Shown here in pieces: positions 43,580 through 51,778 of a stretch of DNA of 64,000 nt. Position 1 is the first letter of the stretch, and every line of letters begins with the position of its first letter. Made by a program: the position numbers and the translations under genes. Source of the stretch: Rhodopseudomonas boonkerdii (GTDB lineage: Bacteria; Pseudomonadota; Alphaproteobacteria; Rhizobiales; Xanthobacteraceae). The notes beneath the pieces are model-generated. The model saw nothing but the letters and a program-made list of their open reading frames with translations, did not search any database and had not been told where the DNA came from. The DNA lies in the NCBI RefSeq assembly GCF_021184025.1, contig NZ_CP036537.1, positions 2,852,001-2,916,000 on the forward strand, read 5' to 3'.

Positions 43580-43588
43580 GAGTTGGAC

Positions 43589-44818
43589 TCACCCGCCTTG
43601 CCGCAACCGCGCCAGTACTTTCAGTCCGCCATAACCATCGGCCGGCAGCAGGCCCATCTTGGTCTGATAATCACGTACTGCCTGCATCGTGTCATTGCCG
43701 ACCCGCCCATCGGTGCCGCCGGTGTCGAAGCCGGCGCGCGTCAGCCGCGTCTGCAGCTCCTGCACTTCCGCCAGCGTCAGGATGCGCTCGGAGCCGGGGA
43801 AGGGCTGGATGAACGGCGGGGCGCCCAGGATGCGATCACCGAGATGGCAGATCGCCAGCGCGTAGTTCATCGACGGATTGTAGCTGCGTACGGCGTAGAA
43901 GCCTTGCCCAAGCAGGAAGCTCGGTCCGCCCGTCACCGGCGTCCAAAGCTTCGCCGTTGCATTCGGTTGCGGGAATGCCCGTCCATCGGCGCGCGTCACG
44001 CCGGCTGCGGCCCATAATGCATATGAGCGCTTCGCATCGGACGCTGCTGCGCCATTGGCGCGCACCTCGTAACCCCAATGCTCGCCGCGAGGATACTTGC
44101 CGCGATTGACGAGGAAGCGCGCGCTGGAGCCGAGGGCATCGTCCGGCTTGCCGAAGGGCGAGACGCGGCCGTCCTTGTCATAGTCGATGCCGACATTGAG
44201 CCAGACTTCCGGCATCCATTGCGTGTGCCCCATGGCGCCGGCCCAGGAGCCGCGCATCTCGTCCGGCGTGCCCCAGCCGTTCTGCACGATGCGCAGCGCA
44301 TTGATGAGTTCGGTCTCCCAATAGCTGCGGCGGCGGGGCTCGTTCCAGGCAAGCGCGGCGAGTGAGGGGAAGACCGGGCGCATGTGGTTCTGCTGCACCA
44401 GGGGATCGCCATAAGCGGACTCGACGCCCCACAGCGCCAGCAGAGTGCCGCGCTCGACGCCGAAATCGCGCTCGATGCGATCGAATAATCCGGCGTTCTT
44501 GCGTAGCGCCTCCTTGCCCGCGGTGATGCGCCAGTCGGAGGCGCGGCGATTCACATATTGCCAGACCTGCTCGTGAAACTCCGGCTGCTTCCTCATTTTC
44601 TGGAACACGGACATGTCCGGCTCCAGTCGGCCCATCACGCGATCATAGGTCGTGGCCGAGATGCCTTTGGCAGTTGCCTTTGTGCGGAAGCTGTCACGCC
44701 AGGCGTCGAAGCCGGCGGGGGCGGCAAGGGAAACTCTCGGCGTGGCCAGACAGACGCCTGCGGCGAGGCCGGAGCGGAGCAGGTGGCGTCGGTCGATCAG
44801 GGAATCGCGCGCGGTCAT
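43589..44818 (-). CDS. Lytic murein transglycosylase, MltB family
   Basis: 409-residue exported peptidoglycan lytic transglycosylase. The N-terminal signal has a twin-arginine-like motif (DRRHLLRSGLAAGVCLA). The SLT-2 catalytic domain at residues 37-330 has the catalytic Glu in LLALWGVESAYGDP, plus AGAMGHTQWMPEVW and MNYALAICHLGDRI. A C-terminal peptidoglycan-binding domain is at 345-405 (EVQELQTRLTRAGFDTGG, then VGNDTMQAVRDYQTKMG). Unlike MltB itself it is not a lipoprotein. Confidence 0.93.
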   Translation of the reverse strand: MTARDSLIDRRHLLRSGLAAGVCLATPRVSLAAPAGFDAWRDSFRTKATAKGISATTYDRVMGRLEPDMSVFQKMRKQPEFHEQVWQYVNRRASDWRITAGKEALRKNAGLFDRIERDFGVERGTLLALWGVESAYGDPLVQQNHMRPVFPSLAALAWNEPRRRSYWETELINALRIVQNGWGTPDEMRGSWAGAMGHTQWMPEVWLNVGIDYDKDGRVSPFGKPDDALGSSARFLVNRGKYPRGEHWGYEVRANGAAASDAKRSYALWAAAGVTRADGRAFPQPNATAKLWTPVTGGPSFLLGQGFYAVRSYNPSMNYALAICHLGDRILGAPPFIQPFPGSERILTLAEVQELQTRLTRAGFDTGGTDGRVGNDTMQAVRDYQTKMGLLPADGYGGLKVLARLRQGG

Positions 44819-44902
44819 GCCTCAGTGTAGCCGCAAGAAATCGGCCATGTCAGGGACAATGCGCCGCGGTTTCCCGTTGGCGCAAGGTATTGGAATTACG
44901 AA

Positions 44903-44945
44903 CGAAAAGACCGCCGTAGGCCACTTTCGGGCTTGCGGCGGTCTT
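44903..44945 (-). terminator. Rho-independent terminator of efp
   Basis: On the minus strand AAGACCGCCG and CGGCGGTCTT form a 10-bp stem around a 19-base loop, followed by TTTCGTT. It lies 50 bases after the efp stop. Confidence 0.88.
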
Positions 44946-44995
44946 GCGTTATTCCAGTGCCGTTCCTGCGTCATCCTTGCGACGCATTGCGGCTA

Positions 44996-45562
44996 TCAGT
45001 CCTTGGCGCGCTCGACGTAAGAACCGTCTTCGGTCAGCACCACGATGCGGGTGCCGGTGCCGACATGCGGGGGGACCGCCGAACGGATGCCATTCGACAG
45101 GATCGCAGGCTTGTAGGACGACGAGGCGGTCTGACCCTTGGTCACCGGTTCGGTCTCGACGACCTCGAGCGTGACGCGCTGCGGCAGCACGATGGCGACC
45201 GGTACCATGTCGTGCAGCGACAACTTCACGACCATGTTTTCCTGGAGGTAAGGTGCTGAATTGCCGATGACATCCGGCGGAACCTGGACCTGATCATAGG
45301 TCTCCTGGTTCATGAAATGAAAGCCGTCGCCGTCCTGATAGAGATAGGTGAAGTTGTGGTCCTCGATGGTCGCCTTTTCCACCTGGTCGGTGGTCTTGTA
45401 GCGCTCCGAGATCTTCACACCGTCGCTGATTCGGCGCATTTCGATCTGGCTGACCGGGGTGCCCTTGCCGGGATGGATGTTCTCGGCGGACAGAACCACA
45501 TAGAGCTTGCCATCTTGCTCGATGACGTTGCCCTTGCGAATAGAACTGGCGATGACTCTCAC
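44996..45562 (-). CDS. efp: Translation elongation factor P
   Basis: 188-residue EF-P, which relieves ribosome stalling at polyproline. KOW-like N-domain starting [13 protein letters not shown], then two OB domains; the C-terminal motif is [20 protein letters not shown]. The loop NIHPGKGTP carries Lys33 (equivalent to E. coli Lys34), the residue beta-lysylated by EpmA/EpmB, and both those genes lie just across a divergent promoter region. The start is a GTG at 45562, 13 bases after AGGA; the frame is open further up, but this start gives the exact family length. Confidence 0.97.
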   Translation of the reverse strand: MRVIASSIRKGNVIEQDGKLYVVLSAENIHPGKGTPVSQIEMRRISDGVKISERYKTTDQVEKATIEDHNFTYLYQDGDGFHFMNQETYDQVQVPPDVIGNSAPYLQENMVVKLSLHDMVPVAIVLPQRVTLEVVETEPVTKGQTASSSYKPAILSNGIRSAVPPHVGTGTRIVVLTEDGSYVERAKD

Positions 45563-45697
45563 AGTGAATTTTCCTGAATTTGTCGGCCGAGGCCGGACTG
45601 GGCACGATTGCCGCGCGGCCTGCGAAGCGATTTCGGGGGGCAACATACTGATTTACGGTCGGAATGCCAGCACCTTGCAACCGAAAAAGGGGCTGTT

Positions 45698-46744
45698 TTG
45701 ACCTCCGGAACCGACCCGATTTCCCCCTGGTGGAGCCCAAACCGCCATGCCGACCGGCGCGGTTTCCTGCTGGCGCGCGGCCAGATCACGCGCGCTGTGC
45801 GGGCCTGGTTCGAGGCGGAGGGCTTCACCGAGGTGGAAACCGGCGCGCTGGTGGTCTCGCCGGGCAACGAGACCCATCTGCATGCGCCGCGGGCGGATCT
45901 GGCCGGGCATGACGGCGCGAAGCGCGCACGATATCTGCGCACTTCACCTGAATTCGCCTGCAAAAAGCTGCTCGCGGCGGGCGAAACGCGCATTTTCGAA
46001 CTGGCGCGGGTATTTCGGGATCGCGAGCGCGGCGATCGACATCTGCCGGAATTCACCATGCTCGAATGGTACCGCGCCAACGAGGCTTATGAGGCGGTGA
46101 TCCGCGACACTGTCGCGATCATCCGATTGGCGGCGGAGACGGCGGGGACGCGCGAATTCAGCTTCCGCGGCGGCAACGCCGACGCAAGTTTGCCGCCGGA
46201 ATTCCTCACGGTGTTCGATGCCTTTGAGCGCTTTGCAGGCGTGAATCTTGCGGCAACGGTGTGGCAGAGCAAAGGTGACCGCGATGCGCTCGCCGATGCG
46301 GCACGGAGCTGTGTCCGGATCGCTGAAGACGACACCTGGTCGGACATTTTCAGCAAGATCCTCGTCGAACATGTCGAGCCGCATCTCGGTGAGGGTCGGA
46401 TGACCGTGCTCTATGAGTATCCGGCACCTGAAGCGGCGCTGGCGCGGACCAAGGCTTCCGATCCGCGTGTCGCCGAACGCTTCGAGGTCTATGCCTGCGG
46501 CGTCGAGCTCGCGAACGGGTTCGGCGAACTCACCGATGCGGATGAACAGCGTCGTCGTTTCACCGAGGCGATGGATGAGAAGGCGCGGCGCTATGGCGAG
46601 CGCTATCCGATCGACGAGGAGTTTCTTGCCGCCGTCGCTGCGATGCCGCTGGCATCGGGCGTTGCGCTTGGTTTCGATCGCCTGGTGATGCTGGCCGCCG
46701 GCGCGACGAAGATCGATCAGGTCGTGTGGACGCCGCCGGCATGA
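45698..46744 (+). CDS. epmA: EF-P lysine aminoacylase (GenX/PoxA/YjeA)
   Basis: 348-residue paralogue of the lysyl-tRNA synthetase catalytic core that attaches beta-lysine to EF-P instead of tRNA. It has no anticodon-binding domain. Class II motifs are visible: VETGALVVSPGNETHLHA, YLRTSPEFACKKLL (motif 2 region), FELARVFRDRERGDRHLPEF, and the C-terminal ASGVALGFDRLVML (motif 3). The start is a TTG at 45698 with AAGGGG upstream. It is divergent from efp, and epmB begins at a 4-base ATGA overlap with its stop. Confidence 0.94.
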   Translation: MTSGTDPISPWWSPNRHADRRGFLLARGQITRAVRAWFEAEGFTEVETGALVVSPGNETHLHAPRADLAGHDGAKRARYLRTSPEFACKKLLAAGETRIFELARVFRDRERGDRHLPEFTMLEWYRANEAYEAVIRDTVAIIRLAAETAGTREFSFRGGNADASLPPEFLTVFDAFERFAGVNLAATVWQSKGDRDALADAARSCVRIAEDDTWSDIFSKILVEHVEPHLGEGRMTVLYEYPAPEAALARTKASDPRVAERFEVYACGVELANGFGELTDADEQRRRFTEAMDEKARRYGERYPIDEEFLAAVAAMPLASGVALGFDRLVMLAAGATKIDQVVWTPPA

Positions 46745-47841
46745 ACAGGCCCTTAAAAATTCCGGTCACGCTGCGGCAGGCGAGCGAGCTTGTCGCCGAA
46801 GGCCTCGCGCCGGAACGGGCGCTGGCCGAGCTCGAACAAGTCGCCGCTCGCTATGCGGTGGCGGTGACGCCGGCTGTGGCGGAACTGATCGACACGAACG
46901 ATCCCGACGATCCGATCGCGCGACAATACATCCCGGATGCGCGCGAACTCGATGCGCGGTCCAACGAGCGCGATGATCCGATCGGCGATCACGCCCATGC
47001 GCCGGTCGATGGCATCGTGCATCGCTATCCCGACCGCGTGCTGTTGAAGCTCGTTCACGTCTGCGCGGTCTATTGCCGGTTCTGCTTCCGCCGCGAGATG
47101 GTGGGCCCGGGCAAGGAGACCGCGCTGTCGCGCGAGGCCTATGACAAGGCGCTGGGCTACATCCGCTCCCATGACGAGATCTGGGAAGTGATCCTCACTG
47201 GCGGTGATCCCTTGATGCTGTCGCCGCGGCGGCTCAAGGACGTCGTGGCCGATCTCGCGGCCATCGATCATGTCAAAATCATTCGCCTGCATACGCGTGT
47301 GCCGGTCGCCGATCCCGCGCGCGTCAACGACGAGATGGTTGCTGCGTTGCGTGCGAAAGGGGCATCGACCTGGGTCGCGCTGCACGCCAATCACCCGCGC
47401 GAGTTCACGCAGGCCGCGCGCGAGGCCTGCGCGCGCATGATCGATGGCGGAATCCCGATGGTCAGCCAGTCCGTGCTGCTGCGCGGCGTCAATGACGATG
47501 CGGCGACGCTGACGGCGCTGATGCGCGGTTTCGTCGAGAACCGCATCAAGCCCTATTACCTGCACCACGGCGATCTCGCCCCCGGCACCGCGCATCTGCG
47601 CACCACCATCGCCGAAGGACAGGCGCTGATGCAGGCGCTCCGCGGTCATGTTTCAGGACTTTGCCAGCCCGACTATGTGCTCGATATTCCCGGCGGCTAC
47701 GGCAAGGCGCCGATCGGACCGGGGTACTTGTCACAAGACGATGCGCCAAATCGGCAGGAGACCGATGCTACGTCACCGGAATCAAGCTATCGTGTGGTGG
47801 ACTATTGCGGTGACGTGCATATCTATCCGCCGAAGTCGTGA
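46741..47841 (+). CDS. epmB: EF-P beta-lysylation protein, lysine 2,3-aminomutase-like radical SAM enzyme
   Basis: 366-residue radical SAM enzyme converting (S)-alpha-lysine to (R)-beta-lysine for EF-P modification. The iron-sulfur motif CxxxCxxC is HVCAVYCRFCFRREM near residue 105. PLP-binding and substrate features of the KamA family follow: EVILTGGDPLMLSPRRL, IRLHTRVPVADPARV, and IPGGYGKAPIGPGY. It is shorter than clostridial KamA and lacks its C-terminal extension, as EpmB does. It overlaps epmA by 4 bases, so the two are coupled. Confidence 0.94.
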   Translation: MNRPLKIPVTLRQASELVAEGLAPERALAELEQVAARYAVAVTPAVAELIDTNDPDDPIARQYIPDARELDARSNERDDPIGDHAHAPVDGIVHRYPDRVLLKLVHVCAVYCRFCFRREMVGPGKETALSREAYDKALGYIRSHDEIWEVILTGGDPLMLSPRRLKDVVADLAAIDHVKIIRLHTRVPVADPARVNDEMVAALRAKGASTWVALHANHPREFTQAAREACARMIDGGIPMVSQSVLLRGVNDDAATLTALMRGFVENRIKPYYLHHGDLAPGTAHLRTTIAEGQALMQALRGHVSGLCQPDYVLDIPGGYGKAPIGPGYLSQDDAPNRQETDATSPESSYRVVDYCGDVHIYPPKS

Positions 47842-47878
47842 GAAGTGGCTTCCGCGAGATCGGTGTCGGAGACATCAA

Positions 47879-48157
47879 ATGAAAACACTGTTCGTGATGT
47901 TGGCGAGCCTGTTCGTATTCGGACATTCACTGGCGCTGGCGCAGGACTCGCAGCGCAATCTGCCGCCGAAACATCTGCGGTCGCAGCCGACGACAGAGTC
48001 GGGTTCGGCTGGCAGCGTGCCACCGGCGCCGGTCGGTCATCGCCAGCCGCGCCCGTCCGATCTGCCGCCGGAGGCCGGCAAGGACGATCCCAGCCGGATC
48101 GATCCGCAAGACCGCGAGCTCGACCGCATGATCAAGAATATCTGCAAGGGGTGCTGA
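47879..48157 (+). CDS. Small exported protein of unknown function
   Basis: 92 residues with a clear signal peptide (MKTLFVMLASLFVFGHSLAL, then AQ). The mature part is Pro/Ser/Gln-rich and disordered (QPTTESGSAGSVPPAPVGH), then a charged C-terminal segment RIDPQDRELDRMIKNICKGC with two cysteines. No domain recognised. It lies 37 bases after epmB on the same strand, so it may share its message, but its envelope location does not suggest a role in EF-P modification. Confidence 0.7.
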   Translation: MKTLFVMLASLFVFGHSLALAQDSQRNLPPKHLRSQPTTESGSAGSVPPAPVGHRQPRPSDLPPEAGKDDPSRIDPQDRELDRMIKNICKGC

Positions 48158-48169
48158 ACCCCGGGCTCA

Positions 48170-48290
48170 CCCCTCATCCGGAGGAGTCCGCGAAGCGGGC
48201 GTCTCGAAGGATGCTGCCAAGCTCGGAGCCAAGCCAATTCATGGTTTGAGACGCGCGTAATAAGGGCGTGTGCCCTACCGTGAGGGGTAG
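48170..48290. repeat. Dispersed palindromic repeat, CTCATGGTGAGGAG family (copy 5)
   Basis: CCCCTCATCCGGAGGAGTCC, GCGTCTCGAAGGATGCTGCC, CATGGTTTGAGACGCGCG and CTACCGTGAGGGGT. The right end has diverged. It lies between two convergent genes. Confidence 0.8.
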
Positions 48291-48299
48291 GGTTTTTAA

Positions 48300-48875
48300 C
48301 TACGCTTTCTTCCGCGCCGCCAGCGCCATTGCGATCAGCGACGATCCGCCGATCAAGAGATTGATCCCCACCAGAATTCCGATTGCCCAGGCTGCCGAAC
48401 CCGGCAGACCCGAGATGATGAAGAAGGCGATCAGGATATCCAACAGGCCGGAAATGGCGAGCCAGCTCCAGCGCTCGGACAGTTCCTTGCGGTGTTGGAG
48501 CGCATACATAATGGTCGCGACACCTTCGGCGAGGAAGTAGATTCCGACCACCGCCGTGAGCGTCAGCGTGCCTTCGGCCGGTCGTGTCAGCAGAATGATG
48601 CCGGCGGCGATACCGAGCACCGCAGAGATCAATGACCAGACGAAGCCGGGGGCCTGACGTGCCCAGAAGGTCACGAGTAAAGTGGCAATGCCGGCGATCA
48701 AAAACATCCAGCCGAGCATCACCGTCACGGCGATGCTGGCGACCGGCGGCACGATCATCGCCGCAAGGCCGAGGATGACCAGCACGATGCCTTCGATCAG
48801 GAAGGCTTTCCAGTGACTGCGGACCGTCTCACTCATCTTCGATTGCAGGTCGTCGAAATCGGGGGGCAAGGTCAT
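48300..48875 (-). CDS. HdeD family membrane protein (DUF308)
   Basis: 191-residue inner-membrane protein with about six helices in three pairs, the HdeD/DUF308 pattern: EGIVLVILGLAAMIVPPVAS, LGWMFLIAGIATLLVTFWAR, GIAAGIILLTRPAEGTLTL, and LLDILIAFFIISGLPGSAAW. In E. coli HdeD contributes to acid resistance at high cell density; here the role is inferred from family only. An amphipathic N-terminus of about 22 residues precedes the first helix. Confidence 0.88.
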   Translation of the reverse strand: MTLPPDFDDLQSKMSETVRSHWKAFLIEGIVLVILGLAAMIVPPVASIAVTVMLGWMFLIAGIATLLVTFWARQAPGFVWSLISAVLGIAAGIILLTRPAEGTLTLTAVVGIYFLAEGVATIMYALQHRKELSERWSWLAISGLLDILIAFFIISGLPGSAAWAIGILVGINLLIGGSSLIAMALAARKKA

Positions 48876-48989
48876 CGGTAAATTCCTGGCCGCGCCGGAG
48901 GGCGCATCGCCGTGACTATAGCTGCAACGACGCGGCGAAGCGAACGGTCCACGATTTCGGCCGGTCGTCGTCGACGATTTTATCGAATT

Positions 48990-50015
48990 CTACCGCTGAA
49001 CGGGTATCGCCGGGGCGGCCGTGCGCATGCGGTTGCGGCCGAGGAAATAAGCGGCCCCGGTCAGCATCAGCAGCGCCGCACCGATGACGATGGACGTGAA
49101 GCCGATCGGCACCAGCACCATGGTCACGGTCCGCTCGGGATTGCTGTACCAGTGCCGCAGCGACGTGATCACGAAGGCGGTGCCGGCAAAGCCCGCGGCG
49201 CCGCCGGCGAAGGTCAGCGCCCACATGCTGCGCAGATGCGCCAGCCGCTCGCGCGAGACATCCGTATGCGGCGCATGATGGGCGCCGATGCGGCGTACCA
49301 GCCGGATAGCCAGCGCGATGGTGCCAAAGCCGAACAGCATGCCGGCGCCCTCCAGCGCGCGGCGGGCGGGGCCGACGATGTCCGGATATTGCTGCAGGGT
49401 CAGCAATGGCAGGTCGTAACAGGCGTGCAGCGTCACCGGTGCCAGCACGATCAGCAGCGGTGTACGGATGAAAGCGAGGCGGTCGCGGCGATGGGCGCCC
49501 AATGCACGGCCGGAACGGGCAATGGCGATATAAGCGCCGGCAATGACGCCGAGGGCGCCGTGGAACGGCACCGTGAGCACGCTGCGCAGCACCGCCAGCG
49601 TGCGCCACATCTCCGGATAGCTCAGAAGATAAACGAGGTTTTCGTAGGCGGCGAAGCCGAGGCCGGCGGCGGCACCGTAGACCACGGTGTCCATGGGATC
49701 TGCGGTCCGCGCGCGCTGGGTCGAGACTGCGACGATCACCAGGATCTTCACGATCTCCTCGGGCGCAGCGATGCCGAATACCGCATGCAGCACCATCGTC
49801 CAGGTCGGATCGTCGGTGAGGCCGGGAATCGCCGCGAACAGCGCCCGTGAGAAACCGAGCAGCGAAATGCTGGCGGCGCCAAGCAGGAATGCCGCCCAGA
49901 CCATCCCAGGCGGTCCCGGCCGCTCGTCGGCGGCGATGACCAGCCACAGCACCAGCAGGGCAGGCGCAATGGCGGCGATGCCGATCACGGTGGGGAGCGA
50001 TTCGAGGGCGTCCAT
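48990..50015 (-). CDS. PrsW-like intramembrane metalloprotease
   Basis: 341-residue multi-span protein with the PrsW (CAAX-protease-like) motifs. The EE motif is FGIAAPEEIVKILVIV, the second acidic motif is GLGFAAYENLVYLLS, the His motif is VPFHGALGVIAGAY, and the fourth is TLHACYDLPLL. In Bacillus, PrsW performs site-1 cleavage of an anti-sigma factor; no anti-sigma gene is adjacent, so the target is unknown. About nine hydrophobic helices and a basic C-terminus. Confidence 0.86.
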   Translation of the reverse strand: MDALESLPTVIGIAAIAPALLVLWLVIAADERPGPPGMVWAAFLLGAASISLLGFSRALFAAIPGLTDDPTWTMVLHAVFGIAAPEEIVKILVIVAVSTQRARTADPMDTVVYGAAAGLGFAAYENLVYLLSYPEMWRTLAVLRSVLTVPFHGALGVIAGAYIAIARSGRALGAHRRDRLAFIRTPLLIVLAPVTLHACYDLPLLTLQQYPDIVGPARRALEGAGMLFGFGTIALAIRLVRRIGAHHAPHTDVSRERLAHLRSMWALTFAGGAAGFAGTAFVITSLRHWYSNPERTVTMVLVPIGFTSIVIGAALLMLTGAAYFLGRNRMRTAAPAIPVQR

Positions 50016-50138
50016 GCAGGACTAAGTATAGGGCGCCCGTGCGGCGCGAAAGGGTTGTGCGGTCGCAGCTGCATTTTGGGAACCAAATGCCGCCCGGCCG
50101 ATTGGATTTGCAAACCATCGCCACGACGGGGACTGACC

Positions 50139-50387
50139 ATGTCCGATGATGTACCGACCCCGCCCTTCATCTATGAAGGCGTCGATCTCGTACCCGAGGA
50201 AAAATCGACCCTGTCCGAAGTGGTCGATACCGTGAAGGATGCTGCTCATCGTGTCAGTGACACGATCGAGGCCGGCAAGAAACCGGGGATGCCGCTCAGC
50301 ATCCTCGCCAATGTGGCGCGCGAGGCCCCACTGGGATCGCTGCTGGTGGCCTTCCTGCTCGGCGTCGCCGTGGCGCGACGGCGCTAG
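50139..50387 (+). CDS. Small protein with a C-terminal membrane helix, unknown function
   Basis: 82 residues: a polar N-terminus (MSDDVPTPPFIYEGVDLVPE), a helical section resembling ElaB/YqjD-type spacing (STLSEVVDTVKDAAHRVSDT), and a C-terminal hydrophobic segment (APLGSLLVAFLLGVAVARRR) ending in arginines. This is the layout of tail-anchored membrane proteins such as the ribosome-associated YqjD family, but the match is by layout only. GGGGA precedes the ATG. It is divergent from the PrsW-like gene. Confidence 0.7.
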   Translation: MSDDVPTPPFIYEGVDLVPEEKSTLSEVVDTVKDAAHRVSDTIEAGKKPGMPLSILANVAREAPLGSLLVAFLLGVAVARRR

Positions 50388-50610
50388 GCGGGATCTTCGG
50401 TTGCTCGGTCGAACTGATTGTCGTTCCCGCGGGCATTCCGCGGCGGTGATAACGTCGGGATACGGGGTAACTGTGCCGGCGGCCGCAAGTTGATCCCCAC
50501 GCATTGCACACGCCTTGATTTATCTAGCAGATGTCGTGAACCGCTCGCCGAGCGACAGGTCGTACCAGGGCGCGATAGGACGGTGGAGACCGCTATTCGT
50601 GTTGCGCCCG

Positions 50611-51195
50611 TTAGCGGCTGCGCTTGCGCTGGACGGCTGCGGCTTTGGAGCGGTTGCGGTTGTTGGTGGTGGCGCGGGACCGTGACCGCCGCGGCGTCTC
50701 GCGTGCCGCGGGTTTGTCATCGCCGGCGGTGGTGCTGGCGAAAGACTGGCGCAGATTGTCGAGGGTGGAGGTCAAGGTGCCGACCTGTTCGGTCAGTTTC
50801 CGCGTTTCGGTCTGCTGCGCGGTGAGGAGGCGCTGCATGGTCAGCAACTGATCCTGCACAACCTGAAGCTGGTCGACGGACTGTTGCTGTGTGGCCTCGA
50901 TACCCTTGGTCTTCTCGATCAGCTGTTCTGAGGCCTGGGCGACGCGGGCCTGTTGTAGCCGCGATGCCGTGAGGCGCTCTGGCTCCGGGGTGCTGCCGCT
51001 ATAGGCACGCCAGACAAAGATGCCGCCGATGCCGAGAATGACCAGCGCCAGCGCGACCGCGGTGATCAGGATCGGCTGCTGGCCAATCTCGTGCAGGGGC
51101 GAACGGTTGCTACGCGGGCGGGCACGCACCGGCTCATCTCCGTCCATCGGCGGCAGAGGATGGCTGTGCGAATGGCTCGTCGTCATCTCGACCAT
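50611..51195 (-). CDS. Single-span membrane protein with a periplasmic coiled coil, unknown function
   Basis: 194 residues. A His/Ser/Pro-rich cytoplasmic N-terminus (TTSHSHSHPLPPMDGDEP) precedes one membrane helix (ILITAVALALVILGIGGIFV). Next comes a long coiled coil rich in Gln/Leu (residues about 80-160, e.g. QQSVDQLQVVQDQLLTMQRL), and a basic low-complexity tail. The frame is open to 51519, but the GGAGG site upstream of 51195 and the sequence character favour this start; ATG 51186 is also possible. No family recognised; basic tails of this kind often bind nucleic acid or cell wall. Confidence 0.6.
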   Translation of the reverse strand: MVEMTTSHSHSHPLPPMDGDEPVRARPRSNRSPLHEIGQQPILITAVALALVILGIGGIFVWRAYSGSTPEPERLTASRLQQARVAQASEQLIEKTKGIEATQQQSVDQLQVVQDQLLTMQRLLTAQQTETRKLTEQVGTLTSTLDNLRQSFASTTAGDDKPAARETPRRSRSRATTNNRNRSKAAAVQRKRSR

Positions 51196-51778
51196 CAAAC
51201 TCAAAGTCCTCCGGCCGGCGATCGTTCCACCCGGATGAGGGAATTCCCAGGACGTGCATGAGACCGCAGGCTCGCGGTAAAGTTCAGCCAAATTAAGACG
51301 GGTTTCGGCGACGTGTCGGTCTCCGTGCGGGGATACTGGCACACCGCCACGCCGCGCATGAGATGCGCGGACAATGGTCCGTACAGAGCGTAGCGCTTCT
51401 TCGATAGGATCTACCGATGTGACCGCATCGGACGGACGGGTCTCCGTAACCGCGGCCCGTCCATCGATGCCGGCTTGGTTGAGCAGTCGCTTCGCGTTGC
51501 CCGCGAACAGTTGCAGCAACGCGAATCTCTTCGGCCATAGCCGGATCGTGCTCCCATCTTCGGTACGAAGTTTACCTCGGCCGAGATCGTAGCCAGCGAG
51601 GCTGGGTACGATGACGCCTTGATGTCACACATGTTTTACGCGCTCTGACGGCAAATATCAGAAAATTTTCAGAATGTCATGACTGAACCATCGAGACTTC
51701 AATTGCAGCGCTCTGCCATTGTGCTCTGCCATCCGTCGCACAGGCGGGTTGCAGTTCTGCGGCACTGTTGGACGCGTC
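51196..51778. other. Long intergenic region upstream of the two-partner secretion genes
   Basis: 583 bases with no gene I can support. Open frames on both strands are Arg/Ser-rich composition shadows. The last 130 bases are AT-richer (TTTTACGCG near 51634, then AAATATCAGAAAATTTTCAG at 51654-51673, which holds a GAAAATTTTC palindrome) and probably contain the tpsB promoter. Confidence 0.5.

Larger units (their letters stand above)
43150..43588. other. Repeat-filled intergenic region after fumC
   Basis: 439 bases between the convergent fumC and lytic transglycosylase genes. It is almost wholly made of dispersed repeats: copies at 43280-43388 and 43470-43579 plus a small hairpin at 43257-43280. 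No gene is supported; open frames here lie inside the repeats. Confidence 0.75.

Noticed and set aside
43150..43588. CRISPR-like repeated block
   Set aside because: There are only two inverted copies of a long palindrome, with no regular short repeats or unique spacers, and no cas gene anywhere in the window.
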